Assembly: GCF_013911965.1 (NCBI RefSeq)
Contig: NZ_JACESE010000010.1
Location: 103,431-167,430 of the forward strand
Length of the DNA stretch: 64,000 bases
Source of the DNA: Phenylobacterium sp.
GTDB lineage: Bacteria; Pseudomonadota; Alphaproteobacteria; Caulobacterales; Caulobacteraceae
Direction: 5' to 3'
In this document: piece after piece, positions 34,334 to 42,977 of the stretch
Position numbering within the stretch: position 1 is the first letter of the stretch
How the letters are laid out: the number at the start of each line of letters is the position of its first letter
Notes under the pieces: generated by a model
Databases searched by the model: none
Told to the model about the DNA's origin: nothing
The model's input: the letters and a program-made list of their open reading frames with translations, nothing else
Position numbers and translations under genes: made by a program

Positions 34334-36111
34334 GCCGCGCTCTCCGTCTCCAGGTCCTGGCTCTTGGCCAGGCGCGCATAGAGGCCGCCGGCCTTGACCA
34401 GGGCGGCATGGTCGCCGGACTCCACCACCTGGCCCTTGTCGATCACATAGATGCGGTCGGCGCCGCGCACGGTCGACAGGCGGTGGGCGATCAGCATGGT
34501 CGTCCGCCCGGCCATCAGGCGGTTCAGGGCCGCCTGCACCTGGGCCTCGCTCTCGGTGTCGAGCGCGCTGGTGGCCTCGTCCAGCAGCAGGATGGGGGCG
34601 TCCTTCAGGAAGGCGCGGGCGATGGCGATGCGCTGGCGCTGTCCGCCCGACAGCCGCGCGCCGGCCTCGCCGACGACGGTGCGATAGCCCTCCGGCAGAG
34701 CCATGATGAAGTCGTGGGCGGCGGCGGCCTTGGCGGCGGCCTCGATCTCGTCGTCCGTGGCGTCGGGCCGGGCATAGGCGATGTTGGCCCGGATGGTGTC
34801 GTCGAACAGGAAGGGCTCTTGCGTCACCAGCGCGATCTGGTCGCGCAGGGAGGTCAGGGTGAGGTCGCGGACATCGGCGCCGTCCAGCGTCACCCGCCCG
34901 CCGGTCACGTCGTAGAAGCGCGGGATCAGGTTCAGGATGGTGCTCTTGCCCCCGCCCGAGGGGCCGACAAGCGCGATGCTCTCGCCCCGGCTGGCCTGCA
35001 GGCTGACCCCGTTCAGGGCCGGTGCGCCCTCGCCGTAGGTGAAGGCGACGTTCTCGAAGGCGATGGCGCCCTGGCTCTCGGCCATGCTGCGGGCGCCCGG
35101 CGCGTCCCGCACCTCCGGCTCCACGTCCAGGGCGGCGAACAGGCGGCGCGCCCCGGCGAGGCCCTCGGCGAAGACGGTCTGCAGATTGGCGAGCTGGCGC
35201 AGGGACTGGGAGGCGACGCCCAGGGCCCCGATGAAGGCCACGAAGGCGCCGACATTCATGTCGCCTGTCCCCGCACGCCAGCCGGCATAGGCCATGACCG
35301 CGGCGACGATCAGGGTCATGAGGGTCTCGGTGGCCGGGGCGGCGGCGGCGCGCGCATTGGCGCCCTTCACCAGATGGCTCTGGCGGCGGGCCACGACCTG
35401 GCCGACGCGGGCCTCCTCGTGGGCCTCGCGGTTCTCGATCTTGACGACCCGGACCCCGTCCAGGCTCTCCATGATGGCGGTGGAAAGCGCCGAGGTCTCG
35501 GCCATGGCGCCCTTGGCCGCCTTGGTCGTCTTCTTGGAGAAGCGCCGCATGATGCCGCCGGCGGCCGGCGCCGCCAGAAGGATGGCCAGCGTCAGGACGA
35601 GGTCGTTGGAGATCATCACCAGGACGGCCCCGATCACCGTCAGCAAGTGCTGAGTGTAGTTGACCAGGCCCGAGGTCGCCGCCTCGCGGATCAGGTTGGC
35701 GTCATAGAGCACCGAGGCGACGTGCGTCCCCGAATGCTGGCTGCGCAGGCGGGCGAGGTCGGCGCGCACCAGCCGGCCGAAGAGCTGCACCTGCACATCG
35801 CCCACCACGCCATTGCCGATGCGGTTGACCAGGGAGGCCTGGGTGATCTGGGCGACCCCGCGCAGCAGCGCATAGCCGGCGATGGCGAGCGGGATGGACC
35901 ACAGCGCGCCGGGCTTCTGCACCACCAGCAGGTCGTTGATCGCCGGCTCCAGGATCTGCACCAGCTTGGCGCTGCAGAAGGCGACCACCACGGCGGCGAC
36001 GAGGGCGACCGCAAAGCCCTTCCAGCGCGGCTTCAGATAGACCTGGGCGATCCGGCCGATCAGGACGCGCACAGGCGTGTCCGGGGCGTCGATGGGGGCC
36101 GCAGTGCTCAT
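34330..36111 (-). CDS. MsbA-like lipid A/lipid ABC exporter
   Basis: Fused permease-ATPase half transporter of 593 residues: six-helix membrane domain (about 30-320), then a nucleotide-binding domain with Walker A VGPSGGGKST (K389), signature LSGGQRQRIAIARAF and Walker B ILLLDEATSALD. As first gene of an operon with waaA and lpxK it is best read as the inner-membrane flippase for lipid A-core. The ATG at 36111 (MSTAAPIDAPD) is chosen; the frame extends 21 codons further with no family similarity. Confidence 0.9.
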   Translation of the reverse strand: MSTAAPIDAPDTPVRVLIGRIAQVYLKPRWKGFAVALVAAVVVAFCSAKLVQILEPAINDLLVVQKPGALWSIPLAIAGYALLRGVAQITQASLVNRIGNGVVGDVQVQLFGRLVRADLARLRSQHSGTHVASVLYDANLIREAATSGLVNYTQHLLTVIGAVLVMISNDLVLTLAILLAAPAAGGIMRRFSKKTTKAAKGAMAETSALSTAIMESLDGVRVVKIENREAHEEARVGQVVARRQSHLVKGANARAAAAPATETLMTLIVAAVMAYAGWRAGTGDMNVGAFVAFIGALGVASQSLRQLANLQTVFAEGLAGARRLFAALDVEPEVRDAPGARSMAESQGAIAFENVAFTYGEGAPALNGVSLQASRGESIALVGPSGGGKSTILNLIPRFYDVTGGRVTLDGADVRDLTLTSLRDQIALVTQEPFLFDDTIRANIAYARPDATDDEIEAAAKAAAAHDFIMALPEGYRTVVGEAGARLSGGQRQRIAIARAFLKDAPILLLDEATSALDTESEAQVQAALNRLMAGRTTMLIAHRLSTVRGADRIYVIDKGQVVESGDHAALVKAGGLYARLAKSQDLETESAA

Positions 36112-36240
36112 GGCCCTGGGGTCGTCCGTCAGGGGGCGCAAGTCAAGGCCGCGCCCGCTCGCGCGCGAGGCCAACCGCCTGGAAGGCTTCCGTTTTCGAT
36201 GTTCACCCCCTAGTTAGGCGCAAAGTTTCGGGAGCCCGTC

Positions 36241-36906
36241 TTGGCCGGATTCGACCTGAGCACCCCGGAGGGCCGCAAGCGCGCCCTGCGGGACTACATG
36301 TGGAATGACCACGCCTTCCTGCGCCTGCGCTTCCAGAACGCCCACTGGATCAGCGACGAGCTGGTGCGCACCAACCAGCCCTCGCCCGAGCAGCTCGCGG
36401 GCTGGAAGGCGAAGGGCATCAAGACGATCATCAACCTGCGCGGCGGGTTCGACGGCAGCTTCCACGTGCTGGAGAAGGAGGCCTGCGAGCGGCTGGGCCT
36501 GACGCTCGTGGACTTCACCATCACCTCGCGCGAGGTGCCGAGCCGCGCCCGCGTCCTGGGCGCCCGCGATCTCTTCCAGACCATCGAATACCCGGCCCTG
36601 ATGCACTGCAAGTCCGGCGCGGACCGGGCGGGCATCATGAGCGTCTTCTACATGCACTTCCGCAAAGGGAAGACGATCCGCGAGGCTATGGACCAGCTCC
36701 ACCTGCGCTACCTGCACGTGAAGGCGGGCAAGACCGGCGTGCTCGACTACACCTTCGAACGCTACCTGGCCGAGGGCGAGCCTGCGGGCCAGTCCTTCAT
36801 CGAATGGGTCGAAAGCCCCGCCTACGACCCCGACGCCATCAAGGCCGACTTCCGCGCCCAGTGGTGGGGGAACATGCTGACCGAGCGGTGGCTGAAGCGG
36901 GAATAG
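36241..36906 (+). CDS. Dual-specificity/tyrosine phosphatase family protein
   Basis: The 221-residue cytosolic protein has the cysteine-phosphatase loop HCKSGADRAG with nucleophile C123 and R129, and an N-terminal IKTIINLRGG typical of atypical dual-specificity and PTP-like phosphatases. A C-terminal helical part is rich in aromatic residues. The start is a TTG at 36241 with GGGAG upstream. It is read divergently from the MsbA-like gene with 129 bases between. Substrate unknown: phosphotyrosine, phosphoinositide or a sugar phosphate are all possible. Confidence 0.8.
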   Translation: MAGFDLSTPEGRKRALRDYMWNDHAFLRLRFQNAHWISDELVRTNQPSPEQLAGWKAKGIKTIINLRGGFDGSFHVLEKEACERLGLTLVDFTITSREVPSRARVLGARDLFQTIEYPALMHCKSGADRAGIMSVFYMHFRKGKTIREAMDQLHLRYLHVKAGKTGVLDYTFERYLAEGEPAGQSFIEWVESPAYDPDAIKADFRAQWWGNMLTERWLKRE

Positions 36907-36935
36907 GGCGGTCTGCTGCCGACCCATTTCGGACA

Positions 36936-37346
36936 CTAGGCGGGTCGGCTGCCCGCGCGGTCACCTTTGTCGCGGCCGTATAGCATCATGTGCAATGCGG
37001 CCCAGGCGACACCCGTCGCCAGCCCGTAAGCAAGACCGAGCAGGATCGCTGTGGAAGTTCCAGCTGGCACCATGATCGCCGCGCCCGCGACTGCGCCAAG
37101 CAGGACGGTGAGCGCAAGACGTCCTTCCAACGAGAAGCCCCGCCCACGCGTCCATGCGAAGCATAGCGCGAGCAGAGCTGACCCGGGCACCGTCCAGAGC
37201 AGTGTCAGGACTGCGATCGCCGACATGGGACGGAGGTCATGCGGGTTCCACGTCCCCCCCGTTAGTATGTGCAACATCACGGTTGCTCCGGCGGTGCCGA
37301 GCAATGCGGCGCCAATCCAGAGCATCAAACCCCGCGCTATTTCCAT
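36936..37346 (-). CDS. Hypothetical four-helix membrane protein
   Basis: From the ATG at 37346 (MEIARGLMLWIGAALLG) this is a 136-residue protein with four hydrophobic helices and a short charged tail. I do not recognise the family. An upstream start at 37415 would add 23 charged residues. Base composition is visibly lower in G+C than in the neighbouring genes and codon choice is less biased, so it may be recently acquired or fast-evolving. It lies alone between the phosphatase and a glutathione transferase gene. Confidence 0.6.
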   Translation of the reverse strand: MEIARGLMLWIGAALLGTAGATVMLHILTGGTWNPHDLRPMSAIAVLTLLWTVPGSALLALCFAWTRGRGFSLEGRLALTVLLGAVAGAAIMVPAGTSTAILLGLAYGLATGVAWAALHMMLYGRDKGDRAGSRPA

Positions 37347-37424
37347 AGCTCTAGCATAGTGCGTCCATGTCCGCTTTCCACCCTTAGCCCACTCTCGCGG
37401 AGTCCGCTCCTGCACGACTTTCCG

Positions 37425-38051
37425 TTAGCCGCCCACCCCCTCATGCGAACGCTCCATCGCCCGCTCGTAGGCCTCGCGGCCGGTGGTGCGGGCGAGGTAG
37501 GCCTGCTGGGCGTCGGTGAGGGTGAGGCCGCAGTTCCGGTGGCCGAGGTTGAGCGCGTAGGTCACCGAGATGTCGGCGGCGGTGAAGGCCTCGCCGGCGA
37601 GGTAGGGCGAGCGGCTTAGCTGCGCATCGACCAGCCTCAGCCGCTTCTGAAACGACTGCAGGCACCACTGGGCGCCCCAGTTCTCCCGCTCGGCCTCCGG
37701 CGCGATGAAGCGGCTGACGACCACGGGCATCATCAGGGTCGCCAGGCCCGCCTCGCCGAGATGCAGGAACTGCTGATAGGCAGGGAAGGCCGCATCGGTC
37801 GCCGGCGGCGCCAGCGGCGTCGGACCATAGCGGGCCATCAGGTACTCCATGATGGCGATGGACTCGACCATCACCACCTCGCCGTCCTGCAGCGCGGGGA
37901 TGTAGTTGGCCGGGTTGATCGCCAGGAAGGCCGGGTCCTGCTCGGGCGCCAGCATATCGACCTGGGCCACGCGATAGGGCAGGCCCATCTCCTCCAGCAG
38001 CCAGACGACCCGGATCGATCGCGAGGTCTGCCCGCCCCAGACGGTGATCAT
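37425..38051 (-). CDS. Glutathione S-transferase family protein
   Basis: The 208-residue protein has the thioredoxin-like N-terminal domain (MITVWGGQTSRSIRVVWLLEEMGLPY), the conserved cis-proline segment NPANYIPALQDGEVVMVESIAIMEYL, and an all-helical C-terminal domain with LAGEAFTAADISVTYAL. Bacterial members detoxify electrophiles with glutathione or have a specific metabolic role. The ATG at 38051 is chosen; the longer open frame upstream is arginine- and proline-rich shadow sequence. Confidence 0.88.
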   Translation of the reverse strand: MITVWGGQTSRSIRVVWLLEEMGLPYRVAQVDMLAPEQDPAFLAINPANYIPALQDGEVVMVESIAIMEYLMARYGPTPLAPPATDAAFPAYQQFLHLGEAGLATLMMPVVVSRFIAPEAERENWGAQWCLQSFQKRLRLVDAQLSRSPYLAGEAFTAADISVTYALNLGHRNCGLTLTDAQQAYLARTTGREAYERAMERSHEGVGG

Positions 38052-38091
38052 GCGCCGGTCTTGGGTTGGATTGAGAGGGCGGCGGGCCGCC

Positions 38092-38367
38092 TCACCGCAC
38101 CCGTTCCTTCTCCTTCGGCGCGGAGACCTTCTGCGGCCGGGCCTGGGCCTTGGGTTTGGGGAGCAGTCTGAACCGCGACTGGCACCAGGCGAAGTCGATG
38201 CCGACGTCGATGAGAGCGTCGGAGCGGCCGCAGGGGCAGGCGAAGTCCATGACCGCCCAGACGCGATAGGTCTCGCCCGCCTGCAGGGGCACGGGCCGTC
38301 CGGTGGCGTGATTGGGGGCGGCGTTGACGCAGAGAACAAGGTCGCCCGGGCCGATCGCCTCGCTCAT
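38092..38367 (-). CDS. Small conserved hypothetical protein (91 aa)
   Basis: The N-terminus GPGDLVLCVNAAP, followed by LQAGETYRVWAV, is a pattern seen in small uncharacterised alphaproteobacterial proteins. ACPCGRS with two cysteines, plus two more cysteines elsewhere, could bind a metal. The C-terminal 25 residues are basic and proline-rich. It lies 40 bases upstream of the glutathione transferase gene and may be co-transcribed. No function can be assigned. Confidence 0.6.
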   Translation of the reverse strand: MSEAIGPGDLVLCVNAAPNHATGRPVPLQAGETYRVWAVMDFACPCGRSDALIDVGIDFAWCQSRFRLLPKPKAQARPQKVSAPKEKERVR

Positions 38368-38452
38368 CGCATTCCTCCCGTTCTTCGCGCGCTAGATAGG
38401 GCCTCGCCTCGGCGGCGCAACGGGCGGTTACACCGCCGGCCGTCCGGTCCGC

Positions 38453-39691
38453 CTAGCGGCTGGCCGCCGAACTGATCGGGTCGGGCAGGCCCAGGATGCG
38501 CTTGGCGATGATGTTGTTCTGCACCTCCTGCGAGCCGCCGGCGATGGTGCCGGCCTTGGAACTGCCCAGGAGGCGCGTGGCCGCCAGCTCGTCCTCGGTG
38601 AAGGGCTCGCCCTCCCAGCCCAGGCCGCGCCAGCCCATGATCTCCACGGCCAGCTCGGCACCGTCGCGGCGCAGGAAGGAGCCGGCGTTCTTCATGATCG
38701 AGGTCGCCGCCGAGGGGCCGCTGTTGGACTTCGATTCCAGGGCCACGCGCTCGGCCGTCTGCTGGAAGGCCTTCAGGTCCATTTCGTAGTTGATGATGCG
38801 ATGGCGCAGATCGGGATCGGCGATGCGGCCCTTCTCGTCCTCGCCCACATAGTCCTTGGCCATCTGGGGCAGGGGCCGTTTGACCGCCGCACGCTGGGCG
38901 CCGGCGGCGCCGGCGAGGCCGCTGCGCTCGTGTTGAAGGAGCCGCTTGGCGATGGTCCAGCCGCCGTTCAGCGGCCCGACCAGATTGTCCTTGGGAACCT
39001 TCACGTCGGTGAAGAAGGTCTCGCAGAAGGGGGAGTTGCCGGCGATCAGCTTGATGGGCCGCGTCTCCACGCCGGGCGATCTCATGTCGATCAGCAGGAA
39101 GCTGATCCCCTCGTGCTTCTTGGTCGTGTCGGTGCGGACCAGACAGAAGCACCAGTCGGCCAGGTGCGCGCCCGAGGTCCAGATCTTCTGCCCGTTGACC
39201 AGCCAGTGGTCGCCCTTGTCCTCGGCCCGTGTCGAAAGGGAGGCGAGATCCGAGCCCGCGCCGGGTTCGGAAAAGCCCTGGCACCAGCGCAGTTCGCCGC
39301 GGACGATGGGCGGGATGTGCCGCTGCTTCTGCGCCTCGGTGCCGTATTCCAGCAGGGTTGGACCGAACATCATCACCCCCATCCCGCCGATCGGGTTATA
39401 GGCGCCGATCGCTTTCATCTCCTCGGCCAGGACGCGGGCCTCGGCGGGCGACAGGCCGCCGCCGCCGTACTGGGCGGGCCAGGTGGGGACGCCCCAGCCC
39501 TTCCCGCCCATGCGCTGCTTCCACGCCTTGGCGTCGCTGTCATCGGGGCCCTCGTCGCCGGGGCCGGTCGGGCCGCGGCCGGCGAGAGACTTGGGGAAGT
39601 TCTGCGCCAGCCAGTCGCGGGCCGTGGCGCGGAAGGGGGCCTCGTCGGAAGCACGGCGCGAGAGATCGCGCTCCGCCACGGGTGCGTCCAT
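38453..39691 (-). CDS. Acyl-CoA dehydrogenase family protein
   Basis: The 412-residue FAD enzyme has the acyl-CoA dehydrogenase signature GFSEPGAGSDLASLSTRA followed by WLVNGQKIWTSGAHLADWCF, and a C-terminal helical bundle ending in AGGSQEVQNNIIAKRILGLP. It oxidises an acyl-CoA to the enoyl-CoA; chain type is unknown. The ATG at 39691 is preceded by GGAGG at a good distance, so the ORF start 30 bases further up is rejected. The divergent neighbour may share the acyl-CoA theme. Confidence 0.93.
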   Translation of the reverse strand: MDAPVAERDLSRRASDEAPFRATARDWLAQNFPKSLAGRGPTGPGDEGPDDSDAKAWKQRMGGKGWGVPTWPAQYGGGGLSPAEARVLAEEMKAIGAYNPIGGMGVMMFGPTLLEYGTEAQKQRHIPPIVRGELRWCQGFSEPGAGSDLASLSTRAEDKGDHWLVNGQKIWTSGAHLADWCFCLVRTDTTKKHEGISFLLIDMRSPGVETRPIKLIAGNSPFCETFFTDVKVPKDNLVGPLNGGWTIAKRLLQHERSGLAGAAGAQRAAVKRPLPQMAKDYVGEDEKGRIADPDLRHRIINYEMDLKAFQQTAERVALESKSNSGPSAATSIMKNAGSFLRRDGAELAVEIMGWRGLGWEGEPFTEDELAATRLLGSSKAGTIAGGSQEVQNNIIAKRILGLPDPISSAASR

Positions 39692-39892
39692 CGTTTCCTC
39701 CACCTCATATATCAGCGTCATTTCGCGCCGTGACCCTCTGACGGGGCCGTGTCAGGATAGCGCTGTCGGAGCCGTGCGGCCAAGACGCCGCGCAAGCTTC
39801 CGGCCGGGGATTTCGGCGGAAGGCCCGCCGCTTTCCCTGCAAGAAACCCAACAAGAGCCCGGCGCATGACCGGGCCAGGGAAGGAAACGAGA

Positions 39893-40747
39893 ATGCGCGT
39901 CGCAGAACGGGCGGGCGCGCGGGACGGGCTTCAGGGGCCGTTCCGCTCACCCCGCAACATGGCCGGCGAGGCCAAGGGCTCCATCCACGAGGACGCCACC
40001 GCCACAAGGCTCGGCTTCCGGGGCGGCACGGTCGCCGGCTCCATCCACATGGACCAGTTCGTCCCGCTGATCCTCCAGACCTATGGCGAACGGTGGTTCG
40101 AGGGCGGCAACCTCTCGCTGCAGTTCAAGAAGGCCACCGTGGATGGCGAGGCCGTCCGCGCCGAGCTGCATCCGGGCCGCGAGCGGGCCAGCCTCTGCAT
40201 GTTCAACGAGGAGATGGATCTGATCTGCGAGGGCACGGCCGCCGATCACGCCGATGCCGGCTCCGAACTGGGGCGACGGCTGCAGGCGCAGGAGCCGGCC
40301 GCGCGCAGCGCCATCCGCATCCTCTCGCACCTCCATGTGGGGGACGAGGCGCAGGACATTCCGCTGACCGCCCCGCGCGAGACGCTGACGTCGCGGCTCG
40401 AGACGATCACGGAAGCCCTCGACCTCTACGCCGACGATCGCGCCGTCCTGCCGCCGTCCATGGTCGTCCACCTGGCCCACGGCGCGCGATCGGCGGTGGT
40501 CGGCGACGCCAAGGCGGTCGGCCTCTTCGGGGCGCTCGAAATCCAGTTCCTGCACGGCCCCCTTCGGGCCGGCGCCCGCTATGTGGGCCGCACGCGGGTC
40601 CACGCCCTGACCGAGAGCCCCAAGACGGAGAACGTCTGGTACGACGTGCTGATCGCGGACCCGAAGAGCGGGCGCGACCAGGCGCGCGTGACCTTCTGCC
40701 TGCGCTTCATGAAGGCCTCCTCGCCGCTCTGGGCCAGCGCGGCCTAG
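39893..40747 (+). CDS. Conserved hypothetical protein, possibly hotdog-fold (MaoC-like)
   Basis: The 284-residue soluble protein has an N-terminal TRLGFRGGTVAGSIHMDQFVPLI, which recalls the substrate-binding helix region of MaoC-like hydratases and double-hotdog proteins, but the catalytic aspartate-histidine pair cannot be placed with confidence. The C-terminal half (VVHLAHGARSAV... LEIQFLHGPLRAG) could be a second hotdog. ATG 39893 is chosen because AAGGAAACGAG precedes it. It is divergent from the acyl-CoA dehydrogenase gene, with 200 bases between, which suits a role in acyl-CoA metabolism. Confidence 0.5.
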   Translation: MRVAERAGARDGLQGPFRSPRNMAGEAKGSIHEDATATRLGFRGGTVAGSIHMDQFVPLILQTYGERWFEGGNLSLQFKKATVDGEAVRAELHPGRERASLCMFNEEMDLICEGTAADHADAGSELGRRLQAQEPAARSAIRILSHLHVGDEAQDIPLTAPRETLTSRLETITEALDLYADDRAVLPPSMVVHLAHGARSAVVGDAKAVGLFGALEIQFLHGPLRAGARYVGRTRVHALTESPKTENVWYDVLIADPKSGRDQARVTFCLRFMKASSPLWASAA

Positions 40748-41601
40748 CGCCGCCTGTGGCTGACGAAATACTCCCGGTCGAACAGGCGGTAGTAGAGCCA
40801 GGCCGGGACCTTGTCGTAGCCGGGCTGGACGTCGGCGATGATCGCCCGCTGCGACGCGTGGACGTCCAGCAGGGCGCGCTTGACGGCGGCCTGGCTGGCG
40901 ATGTTCACCGCCAGCTCCGGCGGCGGCAGGCCGCGGGCGGGGTCGCGCGGATAGTGCTCACGGAAGGCGCTGACCAGCTTCAGGGCCAGGCGGACCAGGG
41001 CGCGGGGCAGGGTCACCTGATAGAGCAGGCGCGGCCAGGCGCCTTCTGCGGGCGCATCCTCGAACACCTCGCGCACCCAGACGCCGGTCTTCACGTGGTC
41101 GGGATGACCGTAGAAGCCCACCTTCTCGTCGAAGGAGATCAGCACCTGGGGACGGTGCCGGCCGATGGCGTCGCGGATGGCGGCCTTGGCCTCCTCAGGC
41201 TTCAGCGTCCAGAGGCCGCCGTCGGGGAAGTCCAGCACTTCGGTATGGACCGCGCCCAGCAGCCGTCCGGCGGCCCTGGCCTCCTCGATCCGGATGCGCG
41301 CCAGTTCATCCCGGTCGTAGCCCGTGTCCTGCGCCGCTTCGCCGCGCGTCAGGTAGAGCAGCACGATCCGTGCGCCGGACTTCGCCAGCCGCGCCAGCGT
41401 GCCGGCGCAGGTGATCTCATCGTCGGGATGGGCCCAGATGGCGAGCACGGTCACGCCCGGGCCGACGCCGGGCAGGAAGACGCTCTGGGGCACCTGTTCG
41501 TCGTTCAGCCGCGAGCGCGCATAGAGGAAGCCGGCGGCGCCGGCCAGGGGCGCGGCGAGCGCCAGCGTCGTCCACCAGGGGAACCTGCGCCTATCCGCCA
41601 T
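40744..41601 (-). CDS. PIG-L family deacetylase with N-terminal membrane anchor
   Basis: The 285-residue protein has a single N-terminal hydrophobic helix (about 10-27) and a PIG-L/LmbE domain with the zinc motif AHPDDE (57-62) and later GHPDHVKTG. Members remove N-acetyl groups from GlcNAc-containing lipids and metabolites. GGAGG six bases before the ATG at 41601 sets the start, which overlaps the upstream lyase gene by 11 bases, so the two are coupled. The substrate may be an amino-sugar lipid; this is inference. Confidence 0.85.
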   Translation of the reverse strand: MADRRRFPWWTTLALAAPLAGAAGFLYARSRLNDEQVPQSVFLPGVGPGVTVLAIWAHPDDEITCAGTLARLAKSGARIVLLYLTRGEAAQDTGYDRDELARIRIEEARAAGRLLGAVHTEVLDFPDGGLWTLKPEEAKAAIRDAIGRHRPQVLISFDEKVGFYGHPDHVKTGVWVREVFEDAPAEGAWPRLLYQVTLPRALVRLALKLVSAFREHYPRDPARGLPPPELAVNIASQAAVKRALLDVHASQRAIIADVQPGYDKVPAWLYYRLFDREYFVSHRRR

Positions 41602-42823
41602 ATCTCGCCTCCGCCGGTTTGCCCCCATCGGCCCGCGCGGCGTCGCTCGCCCAGGCCAGATCCTCCAGATAGCGATCCGCAACGGCGAGGTGAACCGGCG
41701 AGAGCATCAGGTGGAGCCCGCGCGGCTCGGTCACCGCACTCGTCACCCAGCCGCGTTCGAAGAGCTTCTTGAGCACGGCGAAGGGGTTCAGGTCCTCGCG
41801 CGTGAAGGCGGTGATCCCCAGCAGGGGCTCGCCCAGCACCCGCCAGCCTTGGCTGCGGACCCCGGCCTCGATGGCCTCGCGCGCGGCGGTCACCTCGCCG
41901 TGCTTGGCGCGGTAGCCTTCTTCGCCCAGCACGTTCATCACCGCCCAGGCCGCGGCGATGGCGCCGCCGGGCCGCGTGCCAGCGAGCGTCGGCGTCACCA
42001 TCTTGCTCGCCGGCCAGTCTCCGACCTCGAAGATCATCCGCCGGCGCAGCGCCTCGCTGCGGAAGAAGACGGTCGAGGCGCCCTTGGCGCAGTAGCCGTA
42101 CTTGTGCAGGTCCGCCGACATGGACGAGACGCCCGGGACCTCGAAGTCGAAGGCCGGCACGGGCGCCCCGTTCATCCGCACGAAGGGGGCGATATAGCCG
42201 CCGACGCAGGCGTCGACGTGCAGCCACAGGGCCTTGCGCTGCGCCAGCTCGCCGAGCGCGGCGATGGGATCGATGAGGCCATAGGGGAAGCAGGGGGCCG
42301 AGCCGACGATCATGATCGTGCGGTCGTCGCAGGCCGCTTCGATGGCGTCCGGATCGGCCAGCAGGCCGGCGAGCGGCGTGCGCCGCACTTCGATCTCCAT
42401 CACCGCGCAGGCCTTGTCGAAGGCCGGATGGGCCGACCTGGGCAGGACGAGGTTGAGCGGGCCGGTCAGGCCGCGGTCCTGGCGCGCGAAGTCGCGGGCC
42501 GCCTTGACCGCCATCAGGATGGAGTCGGTCCCGCCGCTCGTCATGTTCCCGACCGCGCCCTCGGGTCCGTGGAGCAGCGAGAGGCCGAAACCGACGACCT
42601 CGGCCTCCATCTGCCTCAGGCTCGGGAAGGCGGCCGGGCCGAGGCCGTTCTCCGAGGCGAAGAGGGCGTAGGCCTCCTTCTGCACCTGCTCGATCTCCGG
42701 GCCGGCGTTGAAGACGTAGACGGCGGCCTTGCCGTCGCGCCACTTCACGTCGCCGCCGGCCATCTGGCGCATCCGTTCGGCGACCTCGGCCCAGGCGGCG
42801 CCGGTCTTGGGCAGTGCTGTCAT
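41591..42823 (-). CDS. PLP-dependent decarboxylase/lyase, sphingosine-1-phosphate lyase-like
   Basis: The 410-residue fold-type I PLP enzyme has GNMTSGGTDSILMAVKAARD (phosphate-binding), LHVDACVGGY with the cofactor-binding aspartate, and the lysine K241 in SADLHKYGYCAKGAST. The last segment and the following FFRSEALRRRMIF pattern are close to sphingosine-1-phosphate lyases, which split phosphorylated long-chain bases into phosphoethanolamine and an aldehyde. Caulobacteraceae can make sphingolipids, so a real lyase role is plausible. A group II amino-acid decarboxylase is the alternative. It overlaps the PIG-L gene downstream. Confidence 0.8.
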   Translation of the reverse strand: MTALPKTGAAWAEVAERMRQMAGGDVKWRDGKAAVYVFNAGPEIEQVQKEAYALFASENGLGPAAFPSLRQMEAEVVGFGLSLLHGPEGAVGNMTSGGTDSILMAVKAARDFARQDRGLTGPLNLVLPRSAHPAFDKACAVMEIEVRRTPLAGLLADPDAIEAACDDRTIMIVGSAPCFPYGLIDPIAALGELAQRKALWLHVDACVGGYIAPFVRMNGAPVPAFDFEVPGVSSMSADLHKYGYCAKGASTVFFRSEALRRRMIFEVGDWPASKMVTPTLAGTRPGGAIAAAWAVMNVLGEEGYRAKHGEVTAAREAIEAGVRSQGWRVLGEPLLGITAFTREDLNPFAVLKKLFERGWVTSAVTEPRGLHLMLSPVHLAVADRYLEDLAWASDAARADGGKPAEARYGG

Positions 42824-42977
42824 GTCCGCTCGCCCCTCCCCAGGGCGGTGGCCGCTGTCGCGCGGCTCTTCCTGACCGTCACGTTGGCGCCTCGCGCGGG
42901 CGGGTGCAAACCCCGCGGGACTTGACCTCGGGGCGAGCGAAGGCCAAGCCCGTGCCCCACGACGGGAGGGGGAAACC

